Below are positions 1 to 8,416 of a stretch of DNA of 64,000 bases, in pieces. The DNA comes from Comamonadaceae bacterium (GTDB lineage Bacteria; Pseudomonadota; Gammaproteobacteria; Burkholderiales; Burkholderiaceae_C). The notes beneath the pieces were generated by a model that ran no database searches, was not told where the DNA came from, and worked only from the letters and a program-made list of their open reading frames with translations. The position numbers and the translations under genes were made by a program. Each line of letters begins with the position of its first letter. The first letter of the stretch is position 1. The DNA lies in contig JAIYCB010000026.1 of the NCBI GenBank assembly GCA_027488215.1, positions 62,001 through 126,000 of the forward strand, in the 5' to 3' direction.

Positions 1-823
1 ACAGCACCTGGACAAAATCGATCACGCGTATCGGCCGTTGATGACCCACATTCACCACTGCCGCGCCCTGCCAGCGGGCCTGGTGATGGGCCAAGGCGAT
101 CACTGCCGCGACGGTGTCGTCCACGTAGGTGAAGTCGCGCATCAGTTCCCCGCCGGCAAACAGCGTCACCGGCTGCTGTCGCCGAATGGCTTGTGCAAAC
201 AGATATGGCGCCATGTCAGGCCGCCCCCAAGGTCCGTAGACCGTGAAAAATCTCATGCCCAAGCTTTGCAGGCCATATTGGGCATGAAAGGAAAACGCCA
301 TGGCTTCATTGGCCTGTTTGGTGGCCGCATAAAAAGACTGGGGCCGGTCGGTCCTGTCGGCTTCCTCAAAAGGTGCTTCCGATCGCATTCCGTAAACACT
401 CGACGAACTGGCATACAGCAAACGCGCAACCCGGTGCTGGTGACAGGCCAAAAGAACGTTGGCAAATCCAACCAGATTGGACGCGACAAAGTCTTGAGGC
501 GCCTGCATGGAGTGGCGAACACCAGCCTGGGCGGCCAAATGGATGACCCGCTCGGGCCGAACACTGCCCATCCAATCCAGCAGCTCGCTGGGATGCGCCA
601 CGTCGAGCCGTTGCCACTGCACGTTTGGCGCTTGTCGCACTGCAGCCATGCGCGCCGCACGCAGCCGTGAGGCCGTGCTGTTGGCATCAGGGTCCAGGGG
701 GGTGCACCCAGCGTCATCAGCCCAATCGCAGGCGAACACGATGTGGCCCTTTTGTGCCAGATGCAAGGCCAGCCTTGAGCCAATAAAGCCGGCCGCACCA
801 GTGACCATCCATGGAATTGTCAT
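1..823 (-). CDS. NAD-dependent epimerase, UDP-glucuronate 4-epimerase type (3' end outside window)
   Basis: Read on the minus strand from an ATG at 821-823; 274 residues are open to the window edge, so the C-terminus is missing (family about 335 residues). An N-terminal Rossmann motif GAAGFIGS, a Ser-rich catalytic stretch followed by VYG, and the YxxxK signature (YAATK) mark an extended short-chain dehydrogenase. The stretch RFFTVYGPWGRPDM is typical of UDP-glucuronate 4-epimerases that make UDP-galacturonate for surface polysaccharide or lipid A. It is divergent from the envelope operon starting at 867, and UDP-glucose dehydrogenase (its likely substrate source) lies at 13.2-14.7 kb. The substrate is inferred from motif resemblance only. 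Confidence 0.82.
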   Translation of the reverse strand, partial: MTIPWMVTGAAGFIGSRLALHLAQKGHIVFACDWADDAGCTPLDPDANSTASRLRAARMAAVRQAPNVQWQRLDVAHPSELLDWMGSVRPERVIHLAAQAGVRHSMQAPQDFVASNLVGFANVLLACHQHRVARLLYASSSSVYGMRSEAPFEEADRTDRPQSFYAATKQANEAMAFSFHAQYGLQSLGMRFFTVYGPWGRPDMAPYLFAQAIRRQQPVTLFAGGELMRDFTYVDDTVAAVIALAHHQARWQGAAVVNVGHQRPIRVIDFVQVL

Positions 824-838
824 AAAGTTGTGTTTTGA
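817..838 (+). promoter_or_regulatory. weak candidate PhoB box before the envelope operon
   Basis: Two 11-mers, TTGTCATAAAG and TTGTGTTTTGA, lie 28 bp before the PAP2 start at 867. The first matches the CTGTCAT half-site well, but the second lacks the TCA core. It overlaps the start codon of the divergent epimerase. Weak call. Confidence 0.25.
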
Positions 839-866
839 TGCTGTCACGAGATTTTCAAATAGAAAT

Positions 867-1673
867 ATGACAGTTGTCCGAGAAAACCCAAAATCATTGT
901 TTTTTTATTCACTGTCAAAGACACAAGCCGCTTGGTTGACGGCATTCGTTTTTTGCGCATGCGGTGTATTGCTGCACCATTCATCACTCAACCAAGAGTG
1001 GCTCATCCTGGGACATCAAAAGACCTGGCTCCCCGAGCAATTTTGGCTGTTTGTGACCCAGTGGGGTGACGCTGGGCAATGCTTGCTCTTGATGCTGATC
1101 CTCTTTGCCCGAGACGGCGGCAAACTGGCCTTGATCTTGAAAACCTGGCTCTTGGGGATCCCGTTTTCTATCGTGCTCAAGCACACGCTCAACATTCCGC
1201 GCCCCCTGAACATTCTCGAAGCCGAGTGGCTTCAAGCGATTGGCCAGCCTCCCCTGTTGGGTCATTCGATGCCCTCTGGCCATGCGATGGCCGCAGGCTC
1301 TGCCGCGGCGTTGTTGTTTTTATTCATGCGGTCGGATCGGCCTCGGCTTCTGTGGGCGGTGCTCTTCCTTTGGGCCCTGGTAGCGCTCTCGCGATTGTCG
1401 GTCGGGGCGCATTGGCCAGCCGATGTGGTCACGGGTTTCGGTCTGGGCGGGCTGCTGGTGATCTTGGCCTGCCATTGGGAAAAATTTCAACCCTGGGTGT
1501 TGAACCCCGACGCGCTGTGGACCCGTTTTGGGCTCGTCTCGTTGCAAGCCCTTGTCCTGTACTTGGTGTGGATTCCGCCCCTGGAAGGCTTCGGTATGGC
1601 CTTGGCTCGCGGGGCGATTTCAGCCGGCGTGCTGTTGAGCGTGCTTTTTTTATGGCCGCGTGCCCGAGCCTGA
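867..1673 (+). CDS. PAP2-family membrane phosphatase
   Basis: Predicted 268-residue integral membrane phosphatase. All three PAP2 signatures are present: K105 to RP112-113 (KHTLNIPRP), PSGH at 136-139 and SR175 to H182 and D186 (SRLSVGAHWPAD). These act on lipid pyrophosphates or phosphatidic-acid-type substrates at the periplasmic face, for example undecaprenyl diphosphate. Hydrophobic segments cover most of the chain. The ATG at 867 was chosen because upstream in-frame codons run into the divergent gene. It heads a tightly packed operon with a flippase-like protein, GT2 and ArnT-like transferases, which suggests a role in recycling a lipid carrier or modifying lipid A. Exact substrate unknown. 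Confidence 0.85.
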   Translation: MTVVRENPKSLFFYSLSKTQAAWLTAFVFCACGVLLHHSSLNQEWLILGHQKTWLPEQFWLFVTQWGDAGQCLLLMLILFARDGGKLALILKTWLLGIPFSIVLKHTLNIPRPLNILEAEWLQAIGQPPLLGHSMPSGHAMAAGSAAALLFLFMRSDRPRLLWAVLFLWALVALSRLSVGAHWPADVVTGFGLGGLLVILACHWEKFQPWVLNPDALWTRFGLVSLQALVLYLVWIPPLEGFGMALARGAISAGVLLSVLFLWPRARA

Positions 1674-2632
1674 GGCCGTCCGTGCTCAAAACACCCCAGC
1701 GGCTCCTGAAATTCATGACCATGCTCCTGGGTCTGTCGCTGGCATTGTGGCTGTTTGTCTGGGCCTGGGAAAAACTTGACCGACCCGATTTGGCCCATTG
1801 GTGGCACGCAGTGCCCATTTGGGTTTGGGCAGCCGCAGCCGCGACCTGGTCGTGTACCTTCTTTTTGCGCGCCATCAGGCTGCGCCAGGAGTGGCAATGG
1901 AAGCGACGCATCACCCTGCGAACCGCTTTGCACGTGGTGTTGCTGCACAACTCGGCGGCCTTGTTGATGCCTCTGCGAACGGGTGAATTGGGCTATCCGC
2001 TGCTGGTGAGAAAAGTCTTTGACGCCAGCTGGCCAGAGTCGCTGCGCAGCCTGCTGTGGTTGAGGTTCCAGGACGCTGTGGTTCTTGGTCTCTTGGCCCT
2101 GTTATTTTGGCCATTCGCTCATCCAATCGCGGCTGCTTTGATCGCTGCACCTGTGCTCATTGCCCTGTTGGCTTCTCGCCAGCATTTGGAAAAGCTCGTG
2201 CTCGCCTGCCGCGGCCGCGTGGAGTGGTTTGGATTTCTATGGCACGGCCGTGACCGCCCCGCAGGTTGGCTGTTGAGCTTAGGCAACTGGTTGCTGAAGA
2301 TCGCGGTGGTCGCCCTGTTGTTGCAGGTCATTTTGCAGGAATCGATCCGCTTGGGCACGCAAGCGAGCGTGTCCGCAGCTTTGGGAGGCGAAATCGCGGC
2401 CTTGCTACCGATTCAAGGCCCCGCCAGCTTAGGTACTTATGAAACAGGGGTCTGGCTTTTTTCCGGATTGCCGCTTGAGCAGGCCCCCTTGGTGGGCATG
2501 GCGGCTTTGCTGGTTCACCTGTTTTGCCTTGGCGTTTCGCTGTTGCTGGCCTTGCTGATGGCGGCTGTGGATGGGCCCGCCTTCTGGCGTGCGCCCAATG
2601 AAAAAAACCGGATCGATCCGATTCAAAATTGA
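1652..2632 (+). CDS. lysylphosphatidylglycerol-synthase-TM-like (UPF0104/YbhN) membrane protein
   Basis: About 326 residues with six to eight hydrophobic segments. The motif PLRTGELGYPLLVRK and a later PASLGTYE stretch resemble the flippase-like UPF0104 family (the membrane part of MprF/AglD). Such proteins are found with GT2 and DPM-type transferases and are thought to move lipids or lipid-linked sugars. The ATG used here overlaps the PAP2 gene by 22 bp; a GTG at 1682 or an ATG at 1715 are alternative starts, and no strong Shine-Dalgarno decides between them. Function is inferred from family and neighbours. Confidence 0.62.
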   Translation: MAACPSLRPSVLKTPQRLLKFMTMLLGLSLALWLFVWAWEKLDRPDLAHWWHAVPIWVWAAAAATWSCTFFLRAIRLRQEWQWKRRITLRTALHVVLLHNSAALLMPLRTGELGYPLLVRKVFDASWPESLRSLLWLRFQDAVVLGLLALLFWPFAHPIAAALIAAPVLIALLASRQHLEKLVLACRGRVEWFGFLWHGRDRPAGWLLSLGNWLLKIAVVALLLQVILQESIRLGTQASVSAALGGEIAALLPIQGPASLGTYETGVWLFSGLPLEQAPLVGMAALLVHLFCLGVSLLLALLMAAVDGPAFWRAPNEKNRIDPIQN

Positions 2633-2638
2633 CCCTGT

Positions 2639-3640
2639 ATGCTGCTTCAAACTCCCCCTCACCGTCTGTCTGTGGTGGTCCCCATGTTCAACGAGGAGGA
2701 ACTGGCCCACGACCTGATCGATGCGGTCCAAGGGGCCCTGATGCACTACCCACACCCTTGGGAGCTATTGGTAGTCGACGATGGCAGCACTGACGAGACC
2801 TGGAAACGCTTGCGCCAACGTGCCCAGCAAGTGGGCCCGCACATTCGAATCATTCGTTTGCTGCGCAACTTTCGTCAGACCGCAGCGATGCAGGCGGGCA
2901 TCGACATGGCCCGAGGCGATGTGATCGTCACCATGGATGGGGATTTGCAAAATGACCCCCAAGACATCCCCCAGCTGGTCGATAAGTTGCTGCGCGAAGA
3001 CTTGGACTTGGTCGCCGGTTGGCGACAAAATCGGCAGGATGGTCTGCTGTTGCGCAAGATCCCCTCCAGACTGGCCAATCGCCTCATCAGACGAGTCAGC
3101 GGGCTGCAATTTCAAGACTTGGGCTGCAGCTTAAAAGCCTTTCGCACCAGTGTGTTGCGCAAGATCAGGCTTTATGGCGAGATGCACCGCTTCATTCCCG
3201 CCTGGATGGCCACCGTCACCTCCCCTGATCGCATGGCCGAGTTGGCCGTCAGCCACCGCCCTCGAACCAAGGGCCAATCCAAATACGGCATTTCCAGAAC
3301 CATCCGGGTCTTGGTCGATTTGCTGTCGATCCATTTCTTTTTGAACTTTGGCACACGTCCGGGACACTTCTTTGGCGGACTGGGTTTGTTGGTCAGTGCT
3401 GTCGGCACGCTGATCCTGACTTACCTGGCGGCCATCAAATGGATGGGCGAAGACATCGGCACCCGGCCCCTGATGTTTGTGGGTTTTTTCTGCATCCTTT
3501 CTGGCCTGCAATTCATCACCACAGGGGTGTTGTCGGAGATGTTGATGCGCACTTATTTTGACGGGGGACAGTCGCTGGCTTACCACACCCGGGACTTAAC
3601 CACTCTGGAAGACGACGCAGGATGGCATGCCACACCTTGA
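2639..3640 (+). CDS. GT2 glycosyltransferase, ArnC/DPM1-like with C-terminal membrane anchors
   Basis: 333 residues. The N-terminal GT-A domain has VVDDGSTD (D47, D48) and a DGD metal motif at 100-102 followed by LQNDP, as in polyisoprenyl-phosphate sugar transferases such as ArnC, GtrB and DPM1. Two C-terminal hydrophobic segments (about 245-270 and 280-305) match the GtrB/ArnC layout. The expected product is an undecaprenyl-phosphate sugar that the two following ArnT-like enzymes could use as donor. It starts 6 bp after the flippase-like gene and overlaps the next gene by 14 bp, so co-translation is likely. The sugar is not identifiable from sequence. Confidence 0.88.
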   Translation: MLLQTPPHRLSVVVPMFNEEELAHDLIDAVQGALMHYPHPWELLVVDDGSTDETWKRLRQRAQQVGPHIRIIRLLRNFRQTAAMQAGIDMARGDVIVTMDGDLQNDPQDIPQLVDKLLREDLDLVAGWRQNRQDGLLLRKIPSRLANRLIRRVSGLQFQDLGCSLKAFRTSVLRKIRLYGEMHRFIPAWMATVTSPDRMAELAVSHRPRTKGQSKYGISRTIRVLVDLLSIHFFLNFGTRPGHFFGGLGLLVSAVGTLILTYLAAIKWMGEDIGTRPLMFVGFFCILSGLQFITTGVLSEMLMRTYFDGGQSLAYHTRDLTTLEDDAGWHATP

Positions 3641-5198
3641 TTCCACGCCAAGCTTGACTGCCAAGCCACCCATCAGGGCCATCGCCTTGGCCTTGGGTTT
3701 GCTGGTGTTCCTGTTGCTGGGGCTGGGCAGCCCCCCTTTGTTCGATGTTGACGAGGGGGCTTTCTCCGAAGCGACCCGGGGCATGTTGTCGTCGGGTGAT
3801 TGGGGCCACACAACGCTCAATGGTTTGGACCGCTTTGACAAACCAATTGGTGTCTATTGGCTGCAAGCCATCAGTGGGGTGCTGTTGGGGCCGACCGAGT
3901 TGGCCATGCGACTGCCTTCGGCTTTGGCCACTTGGTTGAGCGCGCTGGCCCTGTGGAGATTCGTCGCTGGCCAATGGGGTGTTCGGACTGGCGCTTGGGC
4001 TGCCATCATTCATGTCACCAGTTTTGGTAGCTGGGCGATGGCCCATGCGGCCACGGCGGATGCGGTGCTGGGCATGTTCCTGACGCTCAGCGCCATCGAC
4101 CTGTGGCGATACCTTCAAACCGAAGACTTGAGGGCATTGCGCCGGCTGGCCTTGTGGGTGGGTGCGGGGCTGTTGGTCAAAGGGCCCGTCGCCCTCTTGA
4201 TCCCAGCGGCCAGCCTGTTCATCCACTGCCTTGTCTCTGGTCAATGGGCTGTTTTCCACAAAGCGCTGCTCGATGTGCGCGCTTGGCTTTGCATGCTGGC
4301 CATGGCCTTGCCGTGGTACGCCTACGCCGTGTGGCGTCACGGCGAGGATTTCGTCCAAGGCTTCATTTTGAAGCACAACGTCGAGCGTTTTACCGCTCCG
4401 ATGGAAGGGCATGACGGGCATTGGCTTTACTTCGTGATCGTGGCACCCATTTTGTGGATGCCCTGGACGCCGCTGTTGCTGGCTTGGTGGGGACGCTGGC
4501 AAGCACTGTGGGGCCATGCGCTGACCCGACAAGCCTTGATCTGGACTGTTTTTGTGCTGGTTTTTTTCAGTTTTTCCAGCACCAAGCTGCCTCACTACGG
4601 CATCTATGCCGCACCCGGGGTTGTGTTGTTGCTGACAGCCGCTTTGGATCGCATGAAAACGTGGCATGCTGGTCTGTGCGCGGTGGCCTTGATGGCATGG
4701 CAGGCCCTGTTGGTCGGACTGCCCTGGGTCTGGATGACTTTTCCTGAGCTGGTGCCGCAGGCGCTGAGGCCAGTTTTCCGGCATGGCCTGGACCCTTTGC
4801 CGCTGGTCACGATTGCCACCCTCTGGGGCCTGCTGGCGCTCACGCTGCTGATCTGGCGCACCCGCATGCCCCGCTTGGGGTTTGCAGACACCCTGTCTGC
4901 CATGGCCTTGGTTCACGGCACGGTATTGGCCTTGGTCGTTTGGCCGTGGTGGGCCAACACCCTTCAGGGGCCCATCAAAGCCTTGGGGCTAGAAGCGAGA
5001 AATTGGCCATCCACTGTGGGGCAAATCGGGGGCAACTGGCCATCCTTTGCCTTTTACCGTCAGCAAGCCATGCTCCCCAAAGGCAATCCAGCAAGCTTGT
5101 ACCTGGCCCCTGAGTCTCAAGTCCCGCCCGGTGCTCGGGTGTGGGCTAAAAACAAGGACATGGTTTTGTTCCAACCTGAAACGGCTACCCGGCCATGA
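3627..5198 (+). CDS. ArnT-like lipid-linked sugar transferase (GT39/GT83 family)
   Basis: 523 residues with many hydrophobic segments. Near the N-terminus the periplasmic loop LFDVDEGAFSEATRGML contains the conserved Asp/Glu of PMT/ArnT glycosyltransferases, and KPIGVYWLQ follows in the next loop. These enzymes transfer a sugar from a polyprenyl-phosphate carrier to lipid A or another acceptor on the periplasmic side. It overlaps the GT2 gene by 14 bp and the second ArnT-like gene by 4 bp (ATGA at 5195). A carrier sugar made by the upstream GT2 is the natural donor. The acceptor is unknown. Confidence 0.85.
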   Translation: MPHLDSTPSLTAKPPIRAIALALGLLVFLLLGLGSPPLFDVDEGAFSEATRGMLSSGDWGHTTLNGLDRFDKPIGVYWLQAISGVLLGPTELAMRLPSALATWLSALALWRFVAGQWGVRTGAWAAIIHVTSFGSWAMAHAATADAVLGMFLTLSAIDLWRYLQTEDLRALRRLALWVGAGLLVKGPVALLIPAASLFIHCLVSGQWAVFHKALLDVRAWLCMLAMALPWYAYAVWRHGEDFVQGFILKHNVERFTAPMEGHDGHWLYFVIVAPILWMPWTPLLLAWWGRWQALWGHALTRQALIWTVFVLVFFSFSSTKLPHYGIYAAPGVVLLLTAALDRMKTWHAGLCAVALMAWQALLVGLPWVWMTFPELVPQALRPVFRHGLDPLPLVTIATLWGLLALTLLIWRTRMPRLGFADTLSAMALVHGTVLALVVWPWWANTLQGPIKALGLEARNWPSTVGQIGGNWPSFAFYRQQAMLPKGNPASLYLAPESQVPPGARVWAKNKDMVLFQPETATRP

Positions 5199-6757
5199 AC
5201 AAATCCACATCCACGTCCAGATTTGGCGCAGCCCAGCAGCGCAACACACTCCTTTTTGTGGTCGCGTTGGTGGTGGGGTCTGGGCTTTGGCGGCTTTCGG
5301 CCACGTGGTGGAGCGGGGCCGGCCTTTTTGTTGACGAAGCCCAATATTGGGACTGGTCTCGCGATCTGGCTTGGGGCTATTTTTCCAAGCCCCCGGTTTT
5401 GCCCTCACTCATGCGGCTGTCCACATGGATCGGTGGCGACAGCTTGACCGGCGTGCGCTGGCTGGTGGTTTTCATCTGGACGCTGACCCCATTGGTTCTT
5501 TGGCGGCTGACGCGGGATATGCTGCGCGCCAGCACCAATTTGGACGCACACTCCTGTTTGATCGCGGGAGCCTGGGCCGCTGCGCTGAGCAGCGCTATGC
5601 TGGTCTTCGCGCTGCTGGGACAAGTGAGCACAACCGATGGCCCCCTTCTTTTTTTCTGGTCCCTGATCATGTGGTCCTTCTGGCGCGCGCAACAAACGCC
5701 AGAGCAGATGGCGGCTTGGGTCCTCGTGGGCCTGTTCTTGGCCTTGGCCATCTTGTCCAAGTACACCGCCATGGCCGCTGGCGCCAGCCTTTTGTGGCTG
5801 GCATGGCACCTACGCCAGCACTTGATCTGGCGGGGCCTGTTTCTGGCTTTTGTAGTTTGCGCAGTATTGCTCAGCCCTCACTTGGTCTGGAATCATCTCA
5901 ATGATTGGCCCACCCTCAGGCACACCACCGAACTGCTGGGTTCGGGCCAGGGCGCCGAAGCGGCATCGCCTTGGGACTCTGCCTTTGTTTACATCCTCAG
6001 CCAAGGTTTGCTCATCGGGCCTGTTGTGCTCGTGGTTGCCCTGCTCTGGCTGGTCCTGAACTGGCGCAAAAGTGCGGCACCACCCATGGCGACACGCGGA
6101 GCTGCGGGTCGCCTGTCCTTGATGGGTTGGAGCTGGTCTTGGGTGTGGCCGATATGGCTGGCGGGTTTGCTCCAGTCTCTATGGGGAAAATCCCAGATGA
6201 ACTGGCCTGCACCGGCTTTGCTGGCACTGGCCATGATGATGGCCCTTTGGCGCGTCAGACGCCCGGCTTTGACATGGTCAGGGCCTTGGGTGGTCTGGAT
6301 TGCGGGCACCTTGGTGGGTGCCACCATCTCTCTGGCCGGTGACTGGCGGCAGCATCTGATTCCTGTCAGCAAGGGACCGCGCTGGGACCTGTGGTCCAGG
6401 GCCAAAGGCTGGGACAGCGCCTTGCTGGCCATGAGCCCCCACATCGCCAACTATCCGGCCTTGCAGATCGTCTCCTCGGACCGTGCGCTCATCGCGCATG
6501 CCGCCTACGCATGGCGAGACCAGAACCGCCGCGTCCTAGCGTGGTCACCCGCCGTGTCACCTGCTCACCATTACGAAATGGTCAACCCCTACGACCCCAA
6601 GCACCCCCAAAATGCCGGGGCCTCAGTCCTGCTGATCTCCAACGATGAAAAGCCTTGGGGCCATCCATGGCTTGAGTTTTTCCCGCACCGGCATCTGCTC
6701 CATCGGCACACCGAGGCAGGCAGAACTGTTTTCCTTTGGAAACTGGACCCCCGGTGA
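5195..6757 (+). CDS. second ArnT-like lipid-linked sugar transferase (GT39/GT83 family)
   Basis: 520 residues, polytopic. The first loop has LFVDEAQYWDWSRDLAWGY and then SKPPVLP, the classic Asp-Glu plus KPP pattern of the GT83/PMT_2 family. It shares family but little close sequence with the previous gene, so the two are probably not a recent duplication and may use different acceptors. The ATGA overlap with the upstream gene and a GTGA overlap with the PAP2 gene downstream show translational coupling. Role: envelope glycolipid or lipid A glycosylation, inferred. Confidence 0.85.
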   Translation: MNKSTSTSRFGAAQQRNTLLFVVALVVGSGLWRLSATWWSGAGLFVDEAQYWDWSRDLAWGYFSKPPVLPSLMRLSTWIGGDSLTGVRWLVVFIWTLTPLVLWRLTRDMLRASTNLDAHSCLIAGAWAAALSSAMLVFALLGQVSTTDGPLLFFWSLIMWSFWRAQQTPEQMAAWVLVGLFLALAILSKYTAMAAGASLLWLAWHLRQHLIWRGLFLAFVVCAVLLSPHLVWNHLNDWPTLRHTTELLGSGQGAEAASPWDSAFVYILSQGLLIGPVVLVVALLWLVLNWRKSAAPPMATRGAAGRLSLMGWSWSWVWPIWLAGLLQSLWGKSQMNWPAPALLALAMMMALWRVRRPALTWSGPWVVWIAGTLVGATISLAGDWRQHLIPVSKGPRWDLWSRAKGWDSALLAMSPHIANYPALQIVSSDRALIAHAAYAWRDQNRRVLAWSPAVSPAHHYEMVNPYDPKHPQNAGASVLLISNDEKPWGHPWLEFFPHRHLLHRHTEAGRTVFLWKLDPR

Positions 6758-7440
6758 AACCCCGTTACCGCTCCTGGCTCGCATGGACAGCCCTGTTGCT
6801 GGCCTCATGCTTCATTATTTTGCTTTGGCCCGAACTGGACCTCTGGGTGGCCCACCAGTTTCATGGGAATGACGGCATCTTTCCTGCCGGTGATTGGGCT
6901 TGGGTTCGGGCCGCTTACATCTGGGCGCCCCGCGTGGGCATGGCCATCACGCTGTGCGCCTTGCTTGTGATTGCCGCTCGCTGGGTCCAACCCGCTCGGG
7001 TGCTCAGGGGCGTCTGGCGCAAATCTCTTGCTTGGCTCTTGGTGGTTGTGCTTGGCGTGGGCTTACTGGTCCATGAGGGGCTGAAAAATCAGGTGGGTCG
7101 CCCCCGACCTGCCCACACCATCAGCATGGGTGGGGATGCCCCTTTCATTCCTGCACTGCACAGCAGTCACCTGTGCCAGCGCAACTGCTCGTTCGTCAGT
7201 GGCCACGCCGCCATCGGCTTTTGCATCATGACCTTGGGACTGTGGTCAGCGCCCGCAGCACGCAGGCGTTGGTGGATTCTCGGGACACTGGCCGGCACCT
7301 TGATTGGTCTGGGACGGATCATGCAAGGAGGGCACTTCCTGAGCGATGTGATTTTTTCCTTGGTGGCCATTTGGGGCACCAATTTAATGATCCGACAAGT
7401 TTGGCTCCATTGGCGTCTTTACCAGCTGAGACGCACATGA
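6754..7440 (+). CDS. second PAP2-family membrane phosphatase
   Basis: 228 residues from a GTG at 6754 that overlaps the previous stop as GTGA, mirroring the ATGA junction upstream; an ATG at 6736 would add six residues. PAP2 motifs are present: KNQVGRPRPAH, SGHAAIGF and GRIMQGGHFLSD. The spacing resembles LpxT/undecaprenyl-diphosphate-phosphatase-like members. It closes the envelope operon and converges on psd. Two PAP2 enzymes bracketing a GT2-ArnT set suggest dephosphorylation of lipid carriers or lipid A at both ends of the pathway, but this is inference. Confidence 0.85.
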   Translation: MKPRYRSWLAWTALLLASCFIILLWPELDLWVAHQFHGNDGIFPAGDWAWVRAAYIWAPRVGMAITLCALLVIAARWVQPARVLRGVWRKSLAWLLVVVLGVGLLVHEGLKNQVGRPRPAHTISMGGDAPFIPALHSSHLCQRNCSFVSGHAAIGFCIMTLGLWSAPAARRRWWILGTLAGTLIGLGRIMQGGHFLSDVIFSLVAIWGTNLMIRQVWLHWRLYQLRRT

Positions 7441-7485
7441 ACTGTCGCCGCTCGAACGGCGCCAGCGCGCCGCCGATGGAACGCC

Positions 7486-8364
7486 TCAGAGTTTTCTAAG
7501 CAATGCTTGCCCCATTTGGATGCGTTGCCCAAGCACGATGTCGGGTGCCAAGTCAAAACCTTTGGGCACAAACACCAAAATGGTGGAGCCGTGCTCGAAC
7601 CAGCCCATTTCCTGGCCCTTGACGTAAACCGCATCACAGGGCATCTCGTTCGGGCCTTTGTAGCGCAGGTTGAGCAACACATCGACTGCATGAAAGCGCA
7701 TGCTGGCCACCAACACAGCCGCCACGGGCACGATCAAGAACGGGACGCCCTCTAGCGTTTGCATGTGCAAAACCGCCCGTTCGTTTTTGCAAAACAGCTC
7801 TTTTACGCGCGCAAGTGCCACCGGGTTCACATTCCAGGTGTCACCCGAGATGTAAGTGACATGCTGGAGTTGCACGTCATGCGGTGCATGGAAACGGTGG
7901 TACATGCTGCTGGTCAGGCGCAAGGTGATGTAAGTGCCTCCTTCCAGTGCAGCGGGCCAATGCTTACAGTGCGCCGATGTGCTCAGCAAAGTTTCCAACT
8001 GGTATGGAAAACCTTTGGCCTGAAAAACCTGGCCTTGCGCGATGGTGCCGCACGCGCCCACTATGGCATCGCATGGCGAAGTCAAGAACGCAGGATCCGG
8101 GTTGACCATCCGAGCCCCGGGCTTGAGCTCACGCGTGAAGCACGCATGCAAGCTGTCAAATTGGGTGTGCTTGGCATCGCTCAAATCCAGATCACTGAAC
8201 CAGCGCCAAACCGCCATGGACGACTTGACCACCCAAGGGTGTCGGATCTGGCTCCACCAGCCCATGAACCGGGTCAGGGTGATGCGCGGAATGCGGTTGG
8301 TGAGCAAGAAGTTCAGATCTTCTTGCAGCATCCACTTTTGAAAAATTCGGCGAATCTTCATCAT
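7486..8364 (-). CDS. psd: phosphatidylserine decarboxylase
   Basis: About 292 residues. The C-terminal autocleavage motif reads HGST (Gly259-Ser260) where E. coli has LGST; the essential Gly-Ser pair is kept. The catalytic Asp region (SPCDAIVG) and the His-rich YHRFHAPHD are present. The enzyme self-cleaves to give a pyruvoyl group and makes phosphatidylethanolamine at the inner membrane. The ATG at 8364 is preferred over an upstream TTG because GAGTG lies 5-6 bases before it. It converges with the PAP2 gene and is divergent from the aminotransferase. Confidence 0.92.
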   Translation of the reverse strand: MMKIRRIFQKWMLQEDLNFLLTNRIPRITLTRFMGWWSQIRHPWVVKSSMAVWRWFSDLDLSDAKHTQFDSLHACFTRELKPGARMVNPDPAFLTSPCDAIVGACGTIAQGQVFQAKGFPYQLETLLSTSAHCKHWPAALEGGTYITLRLTSSMYHRFHAPHDVQLQHVTYISGDTWNVNPVALARVKELFCKNERAVLHMQTLEGVPFLIVPVAAVLVASMRFHAVDVLLNLRYKGPNEMPCDAVYVKGQEMGWFEHGSTILVFVPKGFDLAPDIVLGQRIQMGQALLRKL

Positions 8365-8416
8365 GTTGTCACTCAATTTGAATAAAAAGTCATTTCATTG
8401 ACACAAGGAAATTGCT

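Noticed and set aside
3516..4916. 466-residue minus-strand frame opposite the GT2/ArnT-like genes
   Set aside because: Shadow of the real plus-strand gene; Gln/His/Pro-rich with no recognisable domain.
8387..8408. PhoB-like 11-mers AAGTCATTTCA / TTGACACAAGG before the aminotransferase
   Set aside because: It overlaps the ribosome-binding site, so no -10 could fit between it and the start codon; likely chance.
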